Notes: generated by a model not told the origin, from the letters alone. A stretch of DNA of 64,000 bases from Lotus japonicus (GCF_012489685.1 NC_080042.1:56835069-56899068), one strand, 5' to 3'; counted from the first letter of the stretch, positions 45,053 through 57,645 are shown. A program made the numbers and translations.

Positions 45053-48022
45053 ATGGGGCTGCCACTAGTTTCTTCTGCACTATTGGATTTCCCTCATAAC
45101 CGTTAGTTACTTCTTTTTCTCTCAATTTCATTCTGTATATTCTTTGGCCATGTTACTTGTTTTGATATTAATTTGTTATTTATTTGTTTGCAGGTGTTTT
45201 CCCCTGCATGGAGTTTATGGGGTCTCACCTATCTGCTTCTAAGTCATATGCTCCTGCTTTGAAGGTTTTATATTATATGCTTTTATCCTGCATATTTTGT
45301 ACTTAATATTGTAGATATTTCCTTCCAAAATCTTCTAGGTTCATTGAATTTCCTGAACTGAAATTGGATTTAACTCTTTTGAGGTGAGGGATTCTTTTTT
45401 TGCTTTAGAGGGTAAAGGGAAGTGTAATAGCAATTGGTTTTTAGTTGAGAATGTAACAGTATACATGCATGCTTATCTTTTTTTTTTTTTTATAGCAAAT
45501 CACGGAGTTGTTTAAATCAAAACAATTAGGTTTTTTAATGAAATGTAGTGGCACCTCAATTTACCCTCTAAAGTGAATCCCCGCTCTGGAGAAATTAAAA
45601 TAAATCCATTAAATTTTCGTCATACAAACCTAGTGGAAGCAATTACCAGCTGAAATAAAAGTTCAGCATAAAATTATAATTACTGATATTTGTCTACCAA
45701 TGATGTTGATATTGGCTCACTTTCCTTATGTGTGTGATTGGATGAGGATTTCAATCTTAGTGTCTTATAGACTAGGGTAATCTCGAGAGTACATATTTGA
45801 TTTCATTGTTCATCTCAGGTACTATAGACTGTTGAGATGTTACAAGAGCAGTGGCTGCACCTTGAATGGTTTTTATACACGACCCTTGTTTCCTGTTCCT
45901 ACAGATTAGGATGTCCTAGAAGTTTTTCCTGTTCCTAAATCCAATTTGTTATGTTTCCTCAAGCGGGCATCCAGAAACATCTATTTGAGATGTACTAACT
46001 TTGACGCAACTTGAGTTGTAATACTCCTCTTATCTATGTGTAAAAGCTATTTTTCTTCTTACAATGCCTTCTAGTTATGCATTTATAATTAGTCCTCTGC
46101 TCATATTGATAATTGAATCCTTCTGGTAATTGAATTTGTTTTTAGTTCCAAATCTGAGTTGTAGCAAATCCTTCTGGCTGAACCTTCATCAAAATACGAT
46201 TCATTTCTGATATAGTGATTCTAATGACTGATTTTCCTTCCATGGCTGCCTGACTTAAGTATTGCCATGTAGATTTATATCATGGCAGCTACTGGTTTGT
46301 GACTTTGTAGTTGACATTGACAAGATTAGATTATTTATTGTTGGTGCATGAATTGAATGTATTGTATCATTATAAATATTGGTCGTTGACACCGGTTAGA
46401 GAGATTGAGATGTTCAATTAAACTTGGTACATAGGAATAGAGTCAGAGAGGGAAAAAAAAGAATCATAAGTTACTTATCAATTCTCAAAATTTATGGAAT
46501 GTTATTTTCTTGAAGTGTTTTTGCTTTCTCAGTAGTGATTGTAAGCTTGCTTCTACTGATTAACTACAGAAATCATTGTGGAGGATTCAGGATTGTTAGC
46601 CTTTGTCTGAAACTGAAGAAAGTAATATAAGCCTTGCAAATATAATATTGTCCTTTGTTTTATCTTCTGAAGCAACCTTGTTGGAACTTACATTTTAGTT
46701 TTTGTTGCAGTTTAATTGTCAACATTTTCACAAGGTCGGATCAACATTGCCTGGAGTTATACTTTGTGCTAATCGGAAGTTCAGAGGTGATGAAGCTGTG
46801 TGGAAACGAGAACAGTTAACCCAAAATGTTGATTTTCCACCAAAGTTCCCTAAGAAAAAGAAAAAACCATACCCAATACCCTTTAAGGAAATCAAACATG
46901 CTGCAAGGACTGACTGGAAACTTGCACACATGGGAATAGAGAAGCCTCTTGAACCTCCGAAGAATGGATTGCTTGTTCCAGACCTAGTTCCTGTTGCCTA
47001 TGGAGTATTTGATGCTTGGAAGCTTTTGATTAAAGGTCTTTCCCAGCTCTTGCATGTCATTCCTGCACATGGCTGTAGGTAGATTATATCGTGCTTATCT
47101 TCTAGTTTTTTTGTGAATGTTGCATTTGTTTTCTTTTGTTTTATTGCTGGCGTAGGAGTTAAGTTTTATCCAATTCAATTCCTGCAGTGAATGCTCAGAA
47201 GTTCATGTGGCTCCAATTGGTCACTGCATTCTGGATTGTGAAGGTCCTACCAGTTCACAGCGTCATAGCTCTCATGCATGGGTCAAGGGTTCCATCAACG
47301 ATATACTTGTCCCAATTGAGTCCTATCATCTCTTTGACCCCTTTGGTAGGCGCATTAAGCATCAAACACGGTTTGAGTATGACCGGATCCCAGCTGTTGT
47401 TGAGTTATGCATTCAAGCCGGGGTAGATATCCCAGAGTACCCTTCACGCCGAAGGACCAATCCAGTACGAATTTTAGGGAGGAAAATACTTGACAGAGGC
47501 GGACATATAGAGGAACCTAAACCATGGCGCTCAGCGGAGTCCTCTTCACTCCTTGACTTCGATACTTACAGGGTTTGTGAGCGGTTTCCGCGTCCATCAT
47601 TGGCAGACTTACCTAAAATTGCTGAAGAAACACTTTATGCATATGAAACTGTTCGAAAGGGTGTCAGGAAGTTGATGAAGAAGTACACCGTGAAAGCATG
47701 CGGTTATTGCTCGGAAGTTCACGTCGGACCATGGGGCCACAACGCTAAGCTTTGTGGAGCATTCAAGCACCAGTGGCGGGATGGGAAGCACGGTTGGCAG
47801 GACGCGACTGTGGATGAAGTTTTTCCTCCAAATTATGTGTGGCATGTTAGGGACCCGAGTGGACCTCCCTTGAGGAGTTCACTGAAGAGATATTATGGTA
47901 AGACTCCAGCTGTGGTAGAAGTGTGCATGCAAGCTGGTGCGAAGATCTCTGATGAGTACAAGCCCATGATGAGGCTTGACATTGTAATCCCGGATAGTGA
48001 TGAGACAAGAATGATTATTTGA
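45053..48022 (+). CDS. APO1: APO1-like protein (accumulation of photosystem I)
   Basis: Four exons: 45053-45101, 45194-45264, 46711-47078 and 47188-48022. They total 1,323 bp, which gives exactly 440 residues plus stop. All junctions are GT-AG and keep frame. Residues 1-80 look like a transit peptide with a basic stretch. A conserved QNVDFPPKFPKKKKKPYPIP block and GIEKPLEPPKNGLLVPDLVP follow. Two APO motifs come next, with Cys/His residues: about residues 163-215 (CSECSEVHVAPIGHC, then HAWVKGSINDILVPIESYH) and about 333-382 (CGYCSEVHVGPWGH, then GKHGWQDATVDEVFPP). The family supports assembly of 4Fe-4S photosystem I and organelle intron splicing in chloroplasts. The RRIKHQTRFEYDRIP stretch is closest to APO1, though APO2 is possible. 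Intron 2 is 1.4 kb and carries no complete transposon that I can see. Confidence 0.93.
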
Positions 48023-49030
48023 TGAAATGTCACAAAATGCAGGATGTCTTCTACATGCATAATCTTTAATATGAGAAATGCACACAATGGCTGTCAGAAG
48101 GGGAGGCCTTGAATACAATCTTCAACTACAAGACATCTGTGAGTCCTTGACTTGATGCTAGCTTGTCATGTATATAAGCAAATAGCAAAACAAGTAGGTT
48201 ATATCACTAAATTTTGGTGTGTCAATTTGTCTGTATAATGATGTCATAAACTAGTGAAAAGTTCTGTGGGAAGATCAGTGCATGTGTCAATTGATTGTAT
48301 GTTACAATTACAAATACAATATAGTCAAATGGTTGCATAATCTTCTCCGCCTTGGTGCTTGTTTGGAACCGCGTCTGGAATGTTGTAAACGACTAAACAT
48401 GATCCAGTTGAAGCTTTAAGTTGTAGCTTCTATCTAAACATTCAGTGGAGTGTGTGTACGACTCATAAGTCCAGGTCGCTGCTTATGGCTCCCTTTTTGC
48501 CTTGTTGGGGTTAGAAATTTGGAAGGGGTTTTCTCCCTGCGAGGAAGATAGCAACCCTTCAATCATTAGCAGGATTTGTAAAGACATGTGGTACTCAAAG
48601 ATCTTCTTGGTAGGGCTAAATAATTAATCCAACAGGAAGAGAGAATTTCCTAAGATATACAACTTCATGATGTAGCATGCTTTAAGTGGGTTGGTATTAG
48701 GTGAATTATAGGAATTATTTTTCAGATCCATAAAAAATAGTTACTTTTATTGATTTTCAGATAGTTAATAAAATGACTTTCAAACAGATAGTTAATAAAA
48801 TGATTTTTTTTCCAACAAACGTTGCCCATAGGCTGCAGAGTGCAGACCAGGACTTTTATGGTTTGCAAATATTCGAACCCGTGCTATGAATGATAATGCA
48901 CCAAAGGGACATCCCTTTCTTCTGCTTTATTGATTCCACGCCGGTTATTTTGTCATTTATTTATTTATATGATAGTGGGGGAATATCACTTCTTTTTAGA
49001 TAAAATATAGTATTAAAATATTCTGTTTAA
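48023..49030. other. APO1 3' flank
   Basis: Presumed 3' untranslated sequence followed by AT-rich DNA. Nothing else is supported. Confidence 0.5.
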
Positions 49031-49080
49031 CAATGATTGATTTCATACATTTAATAAAATATATTTTACGCCTCCAGATG

Positions 49081-49615
49081 TTAATTATTACGAGGTTAGG
49101 AAATAAGATTCTGCTATGGAAAGGCTTCATTTTATTTGTCATTTTAGCCTTAATAGTTTCACCGATAACCGATTTTAGGAAGAAGACCCCAACACCTCTA
49201 TCGATTGACTATCTTGATGTATCGATTGACTATCTTGATGCGGAGGGGCCGCCTCTTCATGAATCAAAAGTGATAGTTTTCCTAAACCCTTTCTCTTTGA
49301 AGGAATCCGCATGGAAGGCTCTCGACGAACTGCAAAATAAATGCTTTCGTTAGGGAAAATAATTTTTTTTCTTCATTCGAATTGGCAGCCTCGGCATTGG
49401 CTTTTTTTTAAGGGCATCGGGCAAGTTTCAGCGAGCCTTTGAGGACTTGAAAGAATCTGACTCTCTCAACGACCAATAAGAGATCATCTGATTGGGAGGC
49501 ATTGCAATGGAACCTCTTGTTAGATCCGGACAGGGCTACTCCTACTCCTAGGGCGAGAAGAAGATAAGGTTCTCTCAAGCGCCCTAGTATACTCTACTTG
49601 TTCACCAGTGTCGGT
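49081..49615. other. Compositionally distinct block, origin unknown
   Basis: More even base content than its AT-rich surroundings. It holds an open frame (49033-49353) with a hydrophobic stretch, and an internal 21-bp direct repeat (TATCGATTGACTATCTTGATG at 49200 and 49221). The style resembles plant mitochondrial DNA, so a nuclear insertion of organelle DNA is possible, but I do not recognise the gene. Confidence 0.3.
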
Positions 49616-50073
49616 TTGGTTTCAGAAAATAAATAATGTATTATTTTATTAAAATTAAATAATAAAAATTTCAATATTATTAACGAAATTAATAATTTTA
49701 TGAGATTTAATACATTAATTAGTATTAAAAAATCAAGAATTTGACCGATTTTCCGAGTCTAAGAAAATTTTAAAAATAAAAGAATGAATTTTCTTTTATA
49801 TCGTAATTTTTTCATTAAAAACTTTCATCTTTAGCACTCTAAAAATTAGACTTTCCATGACTTTTGTTCGTAGAAGTAGCAACTCAGTTGCAAATTATTT
49901 AGTGAGGAATGTTTCCTCTTATTATGATTTAGTTTGGATTAAAGAAGTTTCTGTGGGTGTTGAATCTTTTGTAATTTCAGAATTCGGATGATATGACTTC
50001 TTTGCCGATTAATTTATAATATGTGCGATCCAATTTATAAAAAATAATAAAAATTGAATATGAAATGCAGTAA
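49616..50073. other. AT-rich spacer before the cupin gene
   Basis: No frame or repeat of note. Confidence 0.5.
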
Positions 50074-50082
50074 TTAAATATA

Positions 50083-50267
50083 GAGATTAATTTCTATACA
50101 CCGACGGTGTAAAAAGTTTTACACCATCATTCAATCACAACCTTCCATTTCCAATTTTTAGATATTCTTAAATTCAAAATTAATTGTAAGCTAACAAAAT
50201 GGAGGATGTGATTGAATGATGGTGTAAAATTTATTTACACCGCCGTCGGTACATAGAAATTAATCTC
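50083..50267. mobile_element. Foldback MITE with 9-bp target duplication
   Basis: GAGATTAATTTCTATACACC pairs with the right end ending TAGAAATTAATCTC, and stems extend about 70 bp each side. TTAAATATA occurs at 50074-50082 and 50268-50276. A 9-bp duplication fits Mutator-type MITEs. It lies just upstream of the cupin gene. Confidence 0.88.
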
Positions 50268-50437
50268 TTAAATATAAATAAAGTCCCAACTCCCAATAGT
50301 GTAACTTGAAAATCCAAATATTTTCCCTGAAAAGTGAAAGTGCAACAACCAATTACTCCTCAAAGTGGAATAGTACTCTGCAGTCTGCATTTGTTGTCTG
50401 TGTAGAAATTTTGCAGAAACAACAATTTAGTAAAGTG

Positions 50438-51901
50438 ATGAAGCCCCTTGTGCAGCGTTTGTCACTGGTTATTTTCATTCCTCTGCTTCTCTCCCTCTTG
50501 TTTGTGGTGCTTTTACCAAAGAAAACTGCGATGTCAACAACAACCCGTGAGGTATTTGGAGTGAAGATACAGAAGAACCCACCTGAATCCAAACTCACTG
50601 AGCTTGGAGTCTCAACTTGGTCCAAGTAACTTCCTTTTTCTCTTCACATTTCTTTCACAAACATCTTCATGCTGTTAAATTTTTCACTGCTTCTAAATTC
50701 TAATGATGTGTTTCCTTCAAAGTTTCAAACTTTTCTGCAAAACAAATTTTGGGTCTTGGTCAACTTCACTTGACATCCTATTTCAGAAGTTGTTGTAGGG
50801 GTAGTAGCATTTTGTTTCCTTTTCTTGGGTGTTGGGGAAGGGGGTACTATTTACTTGTGTTGTATTGCTTGCTATTGAACTCATCAACCTGCAGTATCAA
50901 CAGTCTTGGGAGGTTTATCTTGTATTTCAGTTGGCTGGCCATTTTTTGGTTCAGTTGTTATAATGATATTCTATATTAGAAGGTGTTGATGAAACACAAA
51001 AAATCTCATGCTGTTATTGACTATTTTTTCCCTCTGCTATTTTATTTGAGTAGGTTGTTGAGTTCCCCTTCAAAATTCCCCTCTATTTGATTCTTGGTGA
51101 TGTTTTCACTTCAAGTCAATTTTGAGGGTGAAAATGTGATGAATGTTATTTATGTCATAAAGACAATTAATTTATACCATCAGCCAACAGAAGATGAGAT
51201 GAAAATGAAGCAAGTGTATGTTTTTAAATTTTCACATATATTAGTCAATTTAAAGACAGGAGCCTAGTCATTTATTAACAGGAATGCAATTGCAAATTTT
51301 TAGCATTAATGGAAAACCTCACAAACACTTTGCAGTTGAATTTTTGTAAGGAGTTATTTTCTTTTCACAGCTTGAAAATTTTGCGACAGCATGACGAAAT
51401 GGCTTGCACATATTAAACATGCCTAACCTGCGTTGGGATGAAAGTCTTTACCCCTGAAATGCTTACCTGGTGAATGAAACACTTCTTATAGATAAAGATG
51501 AAAGTCGTTCTCATTTCACTCAACTGTTATCCAAAGACTCAGTTAATCATGCTTAACCTGCATTTGTTTGTGCAGGTTTACAAATTATATCTTCACTTGG
51601 TTTTGTTTCATTTTACGCGCTTTGATTCTAACCTATATTTATCTTTGTTACTATCATAAGTTGCTTTGACACATGGGCCTAAACATTCAACAGGTGGGAA
51701 GGAGGTCCTACCAAAATTCCATGGTCCTTTAAAGAAGAAGAAACTATGTATCTACTGGAGGGAAAAGTGAAGGTTACTGTTGACGGGACTGAAGGGTCCT
51801 TTGAAATTGGAGCTGGTGACTTAGCTGTCTTCCCAAAAGGAATGAACATTACTTGGGAAGTTATTGAAGCTGTGAAAAAGCACTATAGCTTGAAAAAATA
51901 G
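50438..51901 (+). CDS. Small cupin (RmlC-like, DUF861/Cupin_3) protein
   Basis: Exon 1 is 50438-50625 (donor AA/GTAACT) and exon 2 is 51694-51901 (acceptor CAACAG). Together they give 396 bp, 131 residues. From the chosen Met there is a hydrophobic segment (LSLVIFIPLLLSLLFVVLL), then KKTAMSTTTREVFGVKIQ. The second exon encodes the cupin fold: SKWEGGPTKIPWSFKEEETM, YLLEGKVKVTV, IGAGDLAVFPKGMNITWEV. The conserved E-rich and GxGDxxxFPxG patterns are present. Members form small beta barrels, mostly of unknown function, some acting in ureide catabolism. An internal Met after the hydrophobic segment (start of MSTTTREVFG) could give a cytosolic form of about 100 residues. An upstream in-frame Met at 50306 is less likely. 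Confidence 0.85.
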
Positions 51902-52702
51902 CATATGCCTGTAGTCCTTTTAATTTCTGTGGCCTAATGATGCCCTGCATGAACTTGATGAAGTAATCATCACTGACTATGATAGTTTGGTTGTTAGTTT
52001 CTACCGGATTAATGCACATAAGCCTTCGCATCCAGTTGAAGTAATTCTATTGGAAGTAATATTTGATAACTATGTTTAATATGTTTATGGATGGAGCAAA
52101 TTCTCACCTTTTCATCACATGCTTCTTTTTATTATATACACTCTAGCTGGTTGATACTTGGATTGATTTTTGCAGATTCCTTTTCCATGAGGAGAGGAGA
52201 TTTTGCAGATAGATTCATTTGAATTGTTTGTTGCAATTGATATATTGCTATTTCACCATTTTAGTTGGATTTTCTCAACGCCAACAGAAAATTGTTTGCT
52301 TAGTCAAGTGTATATATCAAGAGGTAGTCTCATCTCTCACATGCATGAAAGAGCGAGAGATATGAGTTCCAAAAGAGGACAGGGTATGAATAATAAAGCT
52401 AGACTTTAATGGAGGTTCCCTGTGTTAGGGTGAACTTGGAAATCCAAAACCAGCATATTTCACACCCTTCTTTCATTTTATTTTTGAAAGTTTACAGTCT
52501 CCTTTCATTAGAAATGAAAATGTTACACTTTATATGTTGAGAGATATTAGTTAAAGAGAAGCGATGCATAGAAAAGAAGAAGAGGAAGAAAAGGAAAAAG
52601 AGGGGATTGAGAAGTGTGTTAGGGTTTATATTGCGAATAATTATTACAATAGAAAACGAAGGAACAAATATAAATAAACAACAAGTAAAATATTGTACAA
52701 AT
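51902..52702. other. Cupin 3' flank
   Basis: Presumed untranslated and intergenic sequence. No further gene is supported. Confidence 0.45.
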
Positions 52703-53283
52703 CAGGGTTGTCAATAGCGAGCACTTGCGGAGCGTGGCGGATCAGGGGTCGGCCGCGACGCTGGAGGCCATAGCGGAGCGGAAATCGCGTAGCGGTCACG
52801 ATTGCGGCCAAAATTGCGTCCGGAACGACGCGAGGAAGAAAGAGGGACAAAAACCCTACTTTCCAGGTGCGAAAACCCCAAAATGCCCCTAGATTTAAAC
52901 ATTAGGTTAAACTTTTTAAGGACATTTTGAGGTTTTCATATCTTTAATGAAACACAGTGTTCCACGTGAAGGATAAAAACCCTAGTGTTCAGGACGAACA
53001 CCCCAAAATGCCCCCAAATTTAAACATTATTTCAAACTTTTTAAGGGCATTCTGGTGTTTTCACGTGTTTAATTGCACTTTGTTTTGACCTTCTTCAACC
53101 TTGCCTCTGTGTTCTCCTCCTCTGTTTTTCCCGATAAAGCAAAGATCTACTCATTCTTCCTCCTCCTTCCAGCCTCCTTCTTCCTTCTTCCTCCCCTTCC
53201 TCCTTTTTCAGCGTAGCGGCCATAGCGCTATTGCGGTTTTTGAGCTTGCCGCTACGCGACGCTATCCACCATTAACAACACTG
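52703..53283. mobile_element. Nonautonomous hAT element
   Basis: 581 bp flanked by exact 8-bp duplications GTACAAAT (52695-52702 and 53284-53291). The ends are CAGGGTTGTCAATAGCG and, reversed, CAGTGTTGTTAATGGTGGATAGCG, the hAT pattern. The subterminal regions are dense in AGCG. Inside, a segment of about 110 bp (CCCCAAAATGCCCC, TTTAAACATTA, TTTTAAGG.CATT) is directly repeated, at about 52870 and 52990. There is no transposase. Confidence 0.9.
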
Positions 53284-53291
53284 GTACAAAT

Positions 53292-53860
53292 AATAAAATA
53301 AAGCTATATAATCTAATATCCCTTCAAACTCACATTTGTATTACAGGAAATCTTAATCTAATTGACTGGGTAGCAAGTGTAGCTTACCCACTACTATAAT
53401 CCTGATGCTATTTTCTAGTGTTTCCATCACTTCAACGTGCAACTCACATCTAGCCTAAATCTTATTTGATACGTTGTATAGTATAATGTCTGATAATATC
53501 ATGTTTGACTATATTAACCTAAATAGTATTAAGTTTGTTAAAAATTTCACAATCAAAAAAAAAAGTTTGTTAAAAATTTAATACTATACAATGTTTGGTT
53601 ATACACTGTATAACTTATTATTTCGTTTAAATTGATATAATCATATGCTTAATGAAATATTGAATAATGATAAATAGTATAAAATGAGGATGGTGCCAGT
53701 AGAAGGTGAAGATGGTGATGGCAGCTGAGATGGCGCTGCGGTGGCGGTAATGGTAGTGGTGGTGGTTGTGACGGTGGTTGTAGGTGTAGCTTAAATATTT
53801 TATCATTTTAATGTATAAGAGTGGATTGATGAAGAAACTTATGCAATACTATCTCCGTTC
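53292..53860. other. Intergenic with GGT-rich patch
   Basis: AT-rich except 53695-53790, a GGT/GATG-rich low-complexity run. No supported gene. Confidence 0.5.
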
Positions 53861-55180
53861 CTTATTTTTTTTTAGAAAGCAAAATATAATATATATAAAT
53901 AATGGGGAGATAGAACATACAACCAACTTCAAAGAGATCAAAGGCCATCAAACCCAGAGGTAACCTAAAAATAAGCAAACCAACCAGCAAGAAAACCCGA
54001 GAGCCAACCCAAAAGAGACCGAGGACCAACACCCAAAGCAAAAGACAAGGGAAAAGACAACAAAAATGCCTCAAATAGTCAAATCAAAGAGAAAAACCCA
54101 AAAAGCCTCTAACCAAGCAAAATCGGAGACAACACCCGATAATCAAGAACCCGACCTCAACACATAGCATAAAGAATAAGTTATGGCCTTCTCCTTGCAT
54201 TGGTTTGGGCCGCAATTTGGTTGATGGAAAAAGCATCTGTACAATCATAAACCATCCTCAAGCGCTTCCCCATCAAAAGCGCACTTTGCGCCTAGTCATA
54301 ACACTCATAGGCCCTGAAAGCTCTGCCGGCAAAAGCATAAGTTATCTCCCTTCAGATCCAATATCTACGTCTGGAGCCTCCTCGAAAGCAGCGTCACAAG
54401 AATCCCCAGCAAGATCTTTCTTCTTTCTACCGCTCGGTATAACTTTCCTGGGTCTACCCCTCTCCCTTTTGACAACCTCTACACATTCGCGCGGTTTAGT
54501 AATAACACATGGAATCGCAGAAGCGCCAAGTCCATCCATAAACCCAAGATCCCCACAAGTCCCCAAATCAAGAGAGGAAGGTTCAGCATTAGACAACCCC
54601 CCACCGATAGAGCTCAGGTTCAAAGTAGAGATAACTTGGAAAAAGAAAATCATCGCTCTCCCCAAACTCCATCACCTTATCATCTACCACCTTAGAATCC
54701 AAGGCAACAATCTGTAGAAAAAGAGCTGAAACCGGGATCCTATGCTCCATACCACAAAACCTAGAAATGGCATCAAACAAACCATCCTCAATAGGATCAC
54801 AAAATGCCTTATGCTGCAGAACAGGTCCTCCAATCAAAACCTCACGCCACGATCTAGAAGTAGAGACAAACCTCTCCTTTAATGATTGCCACACTCGAGG
54901 TGAATCATTGACCTTCATCTTCATGTCCTTTTCTCCTATCAACTTTGAAGCCTTCATCAACTCCGCAGAATCAAACCCAAAACTAGGGGAAACCGAGCTA
55001 GATTGACAGATAGTGATGATGATAATGAAGATGATGAGGTAGCAAAGTGTGCTTTCATGGCCTCACATGTACATTTTGAATCTCTTGAGGATGCATTTTG
55101 CTGTATTTGAGCTCCCTTGCCTATATAAGGAACTCTCCTCCTCGTTTGAAAGACATCAAGTTTCCTACTCATAAAAAATA
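53861..55180 (-). mobile_element. LINE 3' region, truncated
   Basis: Poly-T at 53862-53873 on + is the poly-A tail of a minus-strand element. It is preceded by a 3' end like that of plant L1 (CCCCATTATTTATATATATT, then TTTTGCTTTCT). Minus-strand frames at 54342-54665 and 54589-54960 are open but not recognised; they may be the C-terminal part of a LINE ORF1 or unrelated captured sequence. No target duplication was found, so the right edge is uncertain. Confidence 0.5.
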
Positions 55181-55406
55181 TAAGTGTGTTTTAACAGTGT
55201 CTTTCTAAACTCTTTCCCTTTCTTTCTGAAAACCTAACTCTTACTAGTATGACATAGATCCTTAAGACCAAGAGAAGATAACTCTTAGAGATATAAAGTA
55301 TACTCTACACTTGCCTCTTCATGAGGATTTGGTGTACCAAAAATATATCCCACCAAAGCTCCATTGCTAAGGTCGGTCCTCTTTATGATATGAATGATAA
55401 ATCAAA

Positions 55407-56982
55407 GGCTTAATTGCACTTTTGGTCCCCCAACTTTGGCCTTCCTGCGAAAATCGTCCCAAACTTCAAGATTAGCAAAATCGACCCTGAAGTTTACACC
55501 CGGTTGCAAAATTGGTCTTCCGTTAAATTTCGTCTAAAATCTAACTGAAAATGATGGCATGGCATTTCTAAATTAATTTTAACTGAAAAAAAAAATAATT
55601 TTTTTAATGAAATAACATTTAGTCAGTTGCATTTTTAGTCCCCACTCTATAATCACCACTCCTCCTCCCCTCCTCATTCCTCACTTTTTCAGTCTTCATC
55701 AATATAAACCCAGAAAATTTGTAACTACTAAAATTAAAATAATCCTCATCTCCATTTTCATCAATTATTGTTCATCTTCATCAATACATGCATTTGGTTC
55801 CAACATCATCCCAACCACTTTCGTACCCAAATCCAAACACCACGAGACCAAGCATCAAGGTACAGAGAGTATAAATCCATTATAGAACTTGAGCACTTAA
55901 TTATTTAGGAGGACAGAATAGACTACAAATCCAAAGGATGTCATATTGCCATGTATCAAATCCAAAGTTGCACAATTATACCAATATATATCAACTAAAT
56001 GAATGAATTCAAAACAAACAACCAATATGAGAGACTACCAGTTGTTTCTAGTTTGAAATTGAAGCTCTGAGAATGGACAAAATTGGAACATTGTTGAGCT
56101 TAGTCAAACTATGAATCTGACGTTGAAGCTTGATATGAATGGAGCTTTCTTTCACGCCCAAATCGTAACCCATAACCACCGCCGCTGCCACCCTCAAATC
56201 ACGACGACCCCCAAATCTTGACCCAAAACCTCCACCGTCCCACCCCTTAATCACAACCCACAACCTCCATTGCCCCCACCTCGAAATCGCAACCCAACAA
56301 ACCCACACTGACCCACCACCACCAACAAACCCAGAACAAAGGTAGAAGAGGAGCGTAGAAGGGAGAACGTTGTTGAGAGATTGATGCATCCAGATCTGGC
56401 CCCGATTTTTGAATCTCTCAGGTTTGTTCCTCTTCTCTCAAATCTCTCTGGCCAATCTATTCGATTTGCATCATGGTGGCTGGTTCGGACTAGGACTTTG
56501 ATTTAGCTGGTTGGTGAAGGTGTTGATTTGGAAGTAGAACAGAAAGCCTGATTGATGACAGGGTGTGAAGGGGTTGGATATCTTCGGATTTTGAAGAAAG
56601 AAATGTAAAAAGTGAGGTTTGAACGAGAAGAATTATGATTATGGAGAAAAAGATAATTATTGAATGAACTTTTTTTTTTGAAAGCTTGTGATTTCTGGAT
56701 GATGAAGAATGCTTAAAGAAAGGGATGAAGATGATGAAGTTCATAGGTTTTTTATTTTATTTTTTACCCAGAAAACGTTAAAATAATTATTTTCTCAATT
56801 TTTTTTCTTTATTTTTTAATTCATTTTTAACGGAATATTCTGTTAGATTTTAGACGGAATTTAACAGAAGACCAATTTTACAACCGAGTGTAAACTTCAG
56901 GGTCGTTTTTTGCTAATTTTGAAGTTTGGGGACGATTTTCACAGGAAGGCCAAAGTTGGGGGACTAAAAGTGCAATTAAGCC
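55407..56982. mobile_element. Nonautonomous Mutator-type element, 1.6 kb
   Basis: Inverted ends of about 145 bp: GGCTTAATTGCACTTTTGGTC at the left matches the reverse of GACTAAAAGTGCAATTAAGCC at the right. Exact 9-bp duplications TAAATCAAA flank it (55398-55406 and 56983-56991). The interior (55680-56760) has no transposase. It contains a proline/glycine-rich low-complexity region (56150-56340) that may be captured host DNA. Confidence 0.9.
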
Positions 56983-57259
56983 TAAATCAAATATAGAAAC
57001 ATTGATTTGAGAAAGTAGGTCAATGACAATGTCTTCCAAAAAGCTCATCTTGTGAACTATTTGATCATTATTATATGGATAAGAAGGGGCTCCCGGTCAG
57101 CTATAGTAATATGACTCCTTTATTAAAAGCAAACCTTATGCGACATTGATTTATGTTTTCCTCTACTATTAAGGAAACAGCAATGGCACACTAACACGTT
57201 TACATCCAAAATGGAAAAAGACTCACTCACACCTCCACCTCCGCCTATAGATAAAATCA

Positions 57260-57444
57260 AGGGTAATGATATATACACACCTCTTTTTTTATACACTTTA
57301 TTTCCACCTATTTTTATTTTTATTTCTCTCCTCTTATCATCTATCACATCTTATACTTTCTCACTCTTACTTTTTCTTTTCTTCTTATCTCTCTCTTTCT
57401 CCACCTCATTCCACCTCATTTTGAGGTGTGAATAAATAATTATT
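57260..57444. mobile_element. MITE with 11-bp target duplication
   Basis: 185 bp flanked by GATAAAATCAA (57249-57259 and 57445-57455). Ends are TAATGATATATACACACCTC and GAGGTGTGAATAAATAATTA, with a long CT-rich core. Confidence 0.85.
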
Positions 57445-57645
57445 GATAAAATCAACGAGATTTGGTTTCACAACTGGGCCCCAACTGGGCATACAACCAA
57501 TTATCCATCTTTCTTTTTTGAATCCGGGTTTTACACTTGGAAACAGCATGTGTGCAAGTTACACCAGTTATTAGAAAAGTTGGGTATACTTACCAGGTTA
57601 TGCAGACGTCAGCAATAGGATAGCATGCCATAAAGGAAAAAAAAA

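Noticed and set aside
47609..48118. Minus-strand frames over the APO1 last exon
   Set aside because: Shadows of the conserved coding exon.
54205..54717. Plus-strand 170-residue open frame
   Set aside because: Antisense to minus-strand LINE-associated frames, with low-complexity Ser/Pro content and no domain.
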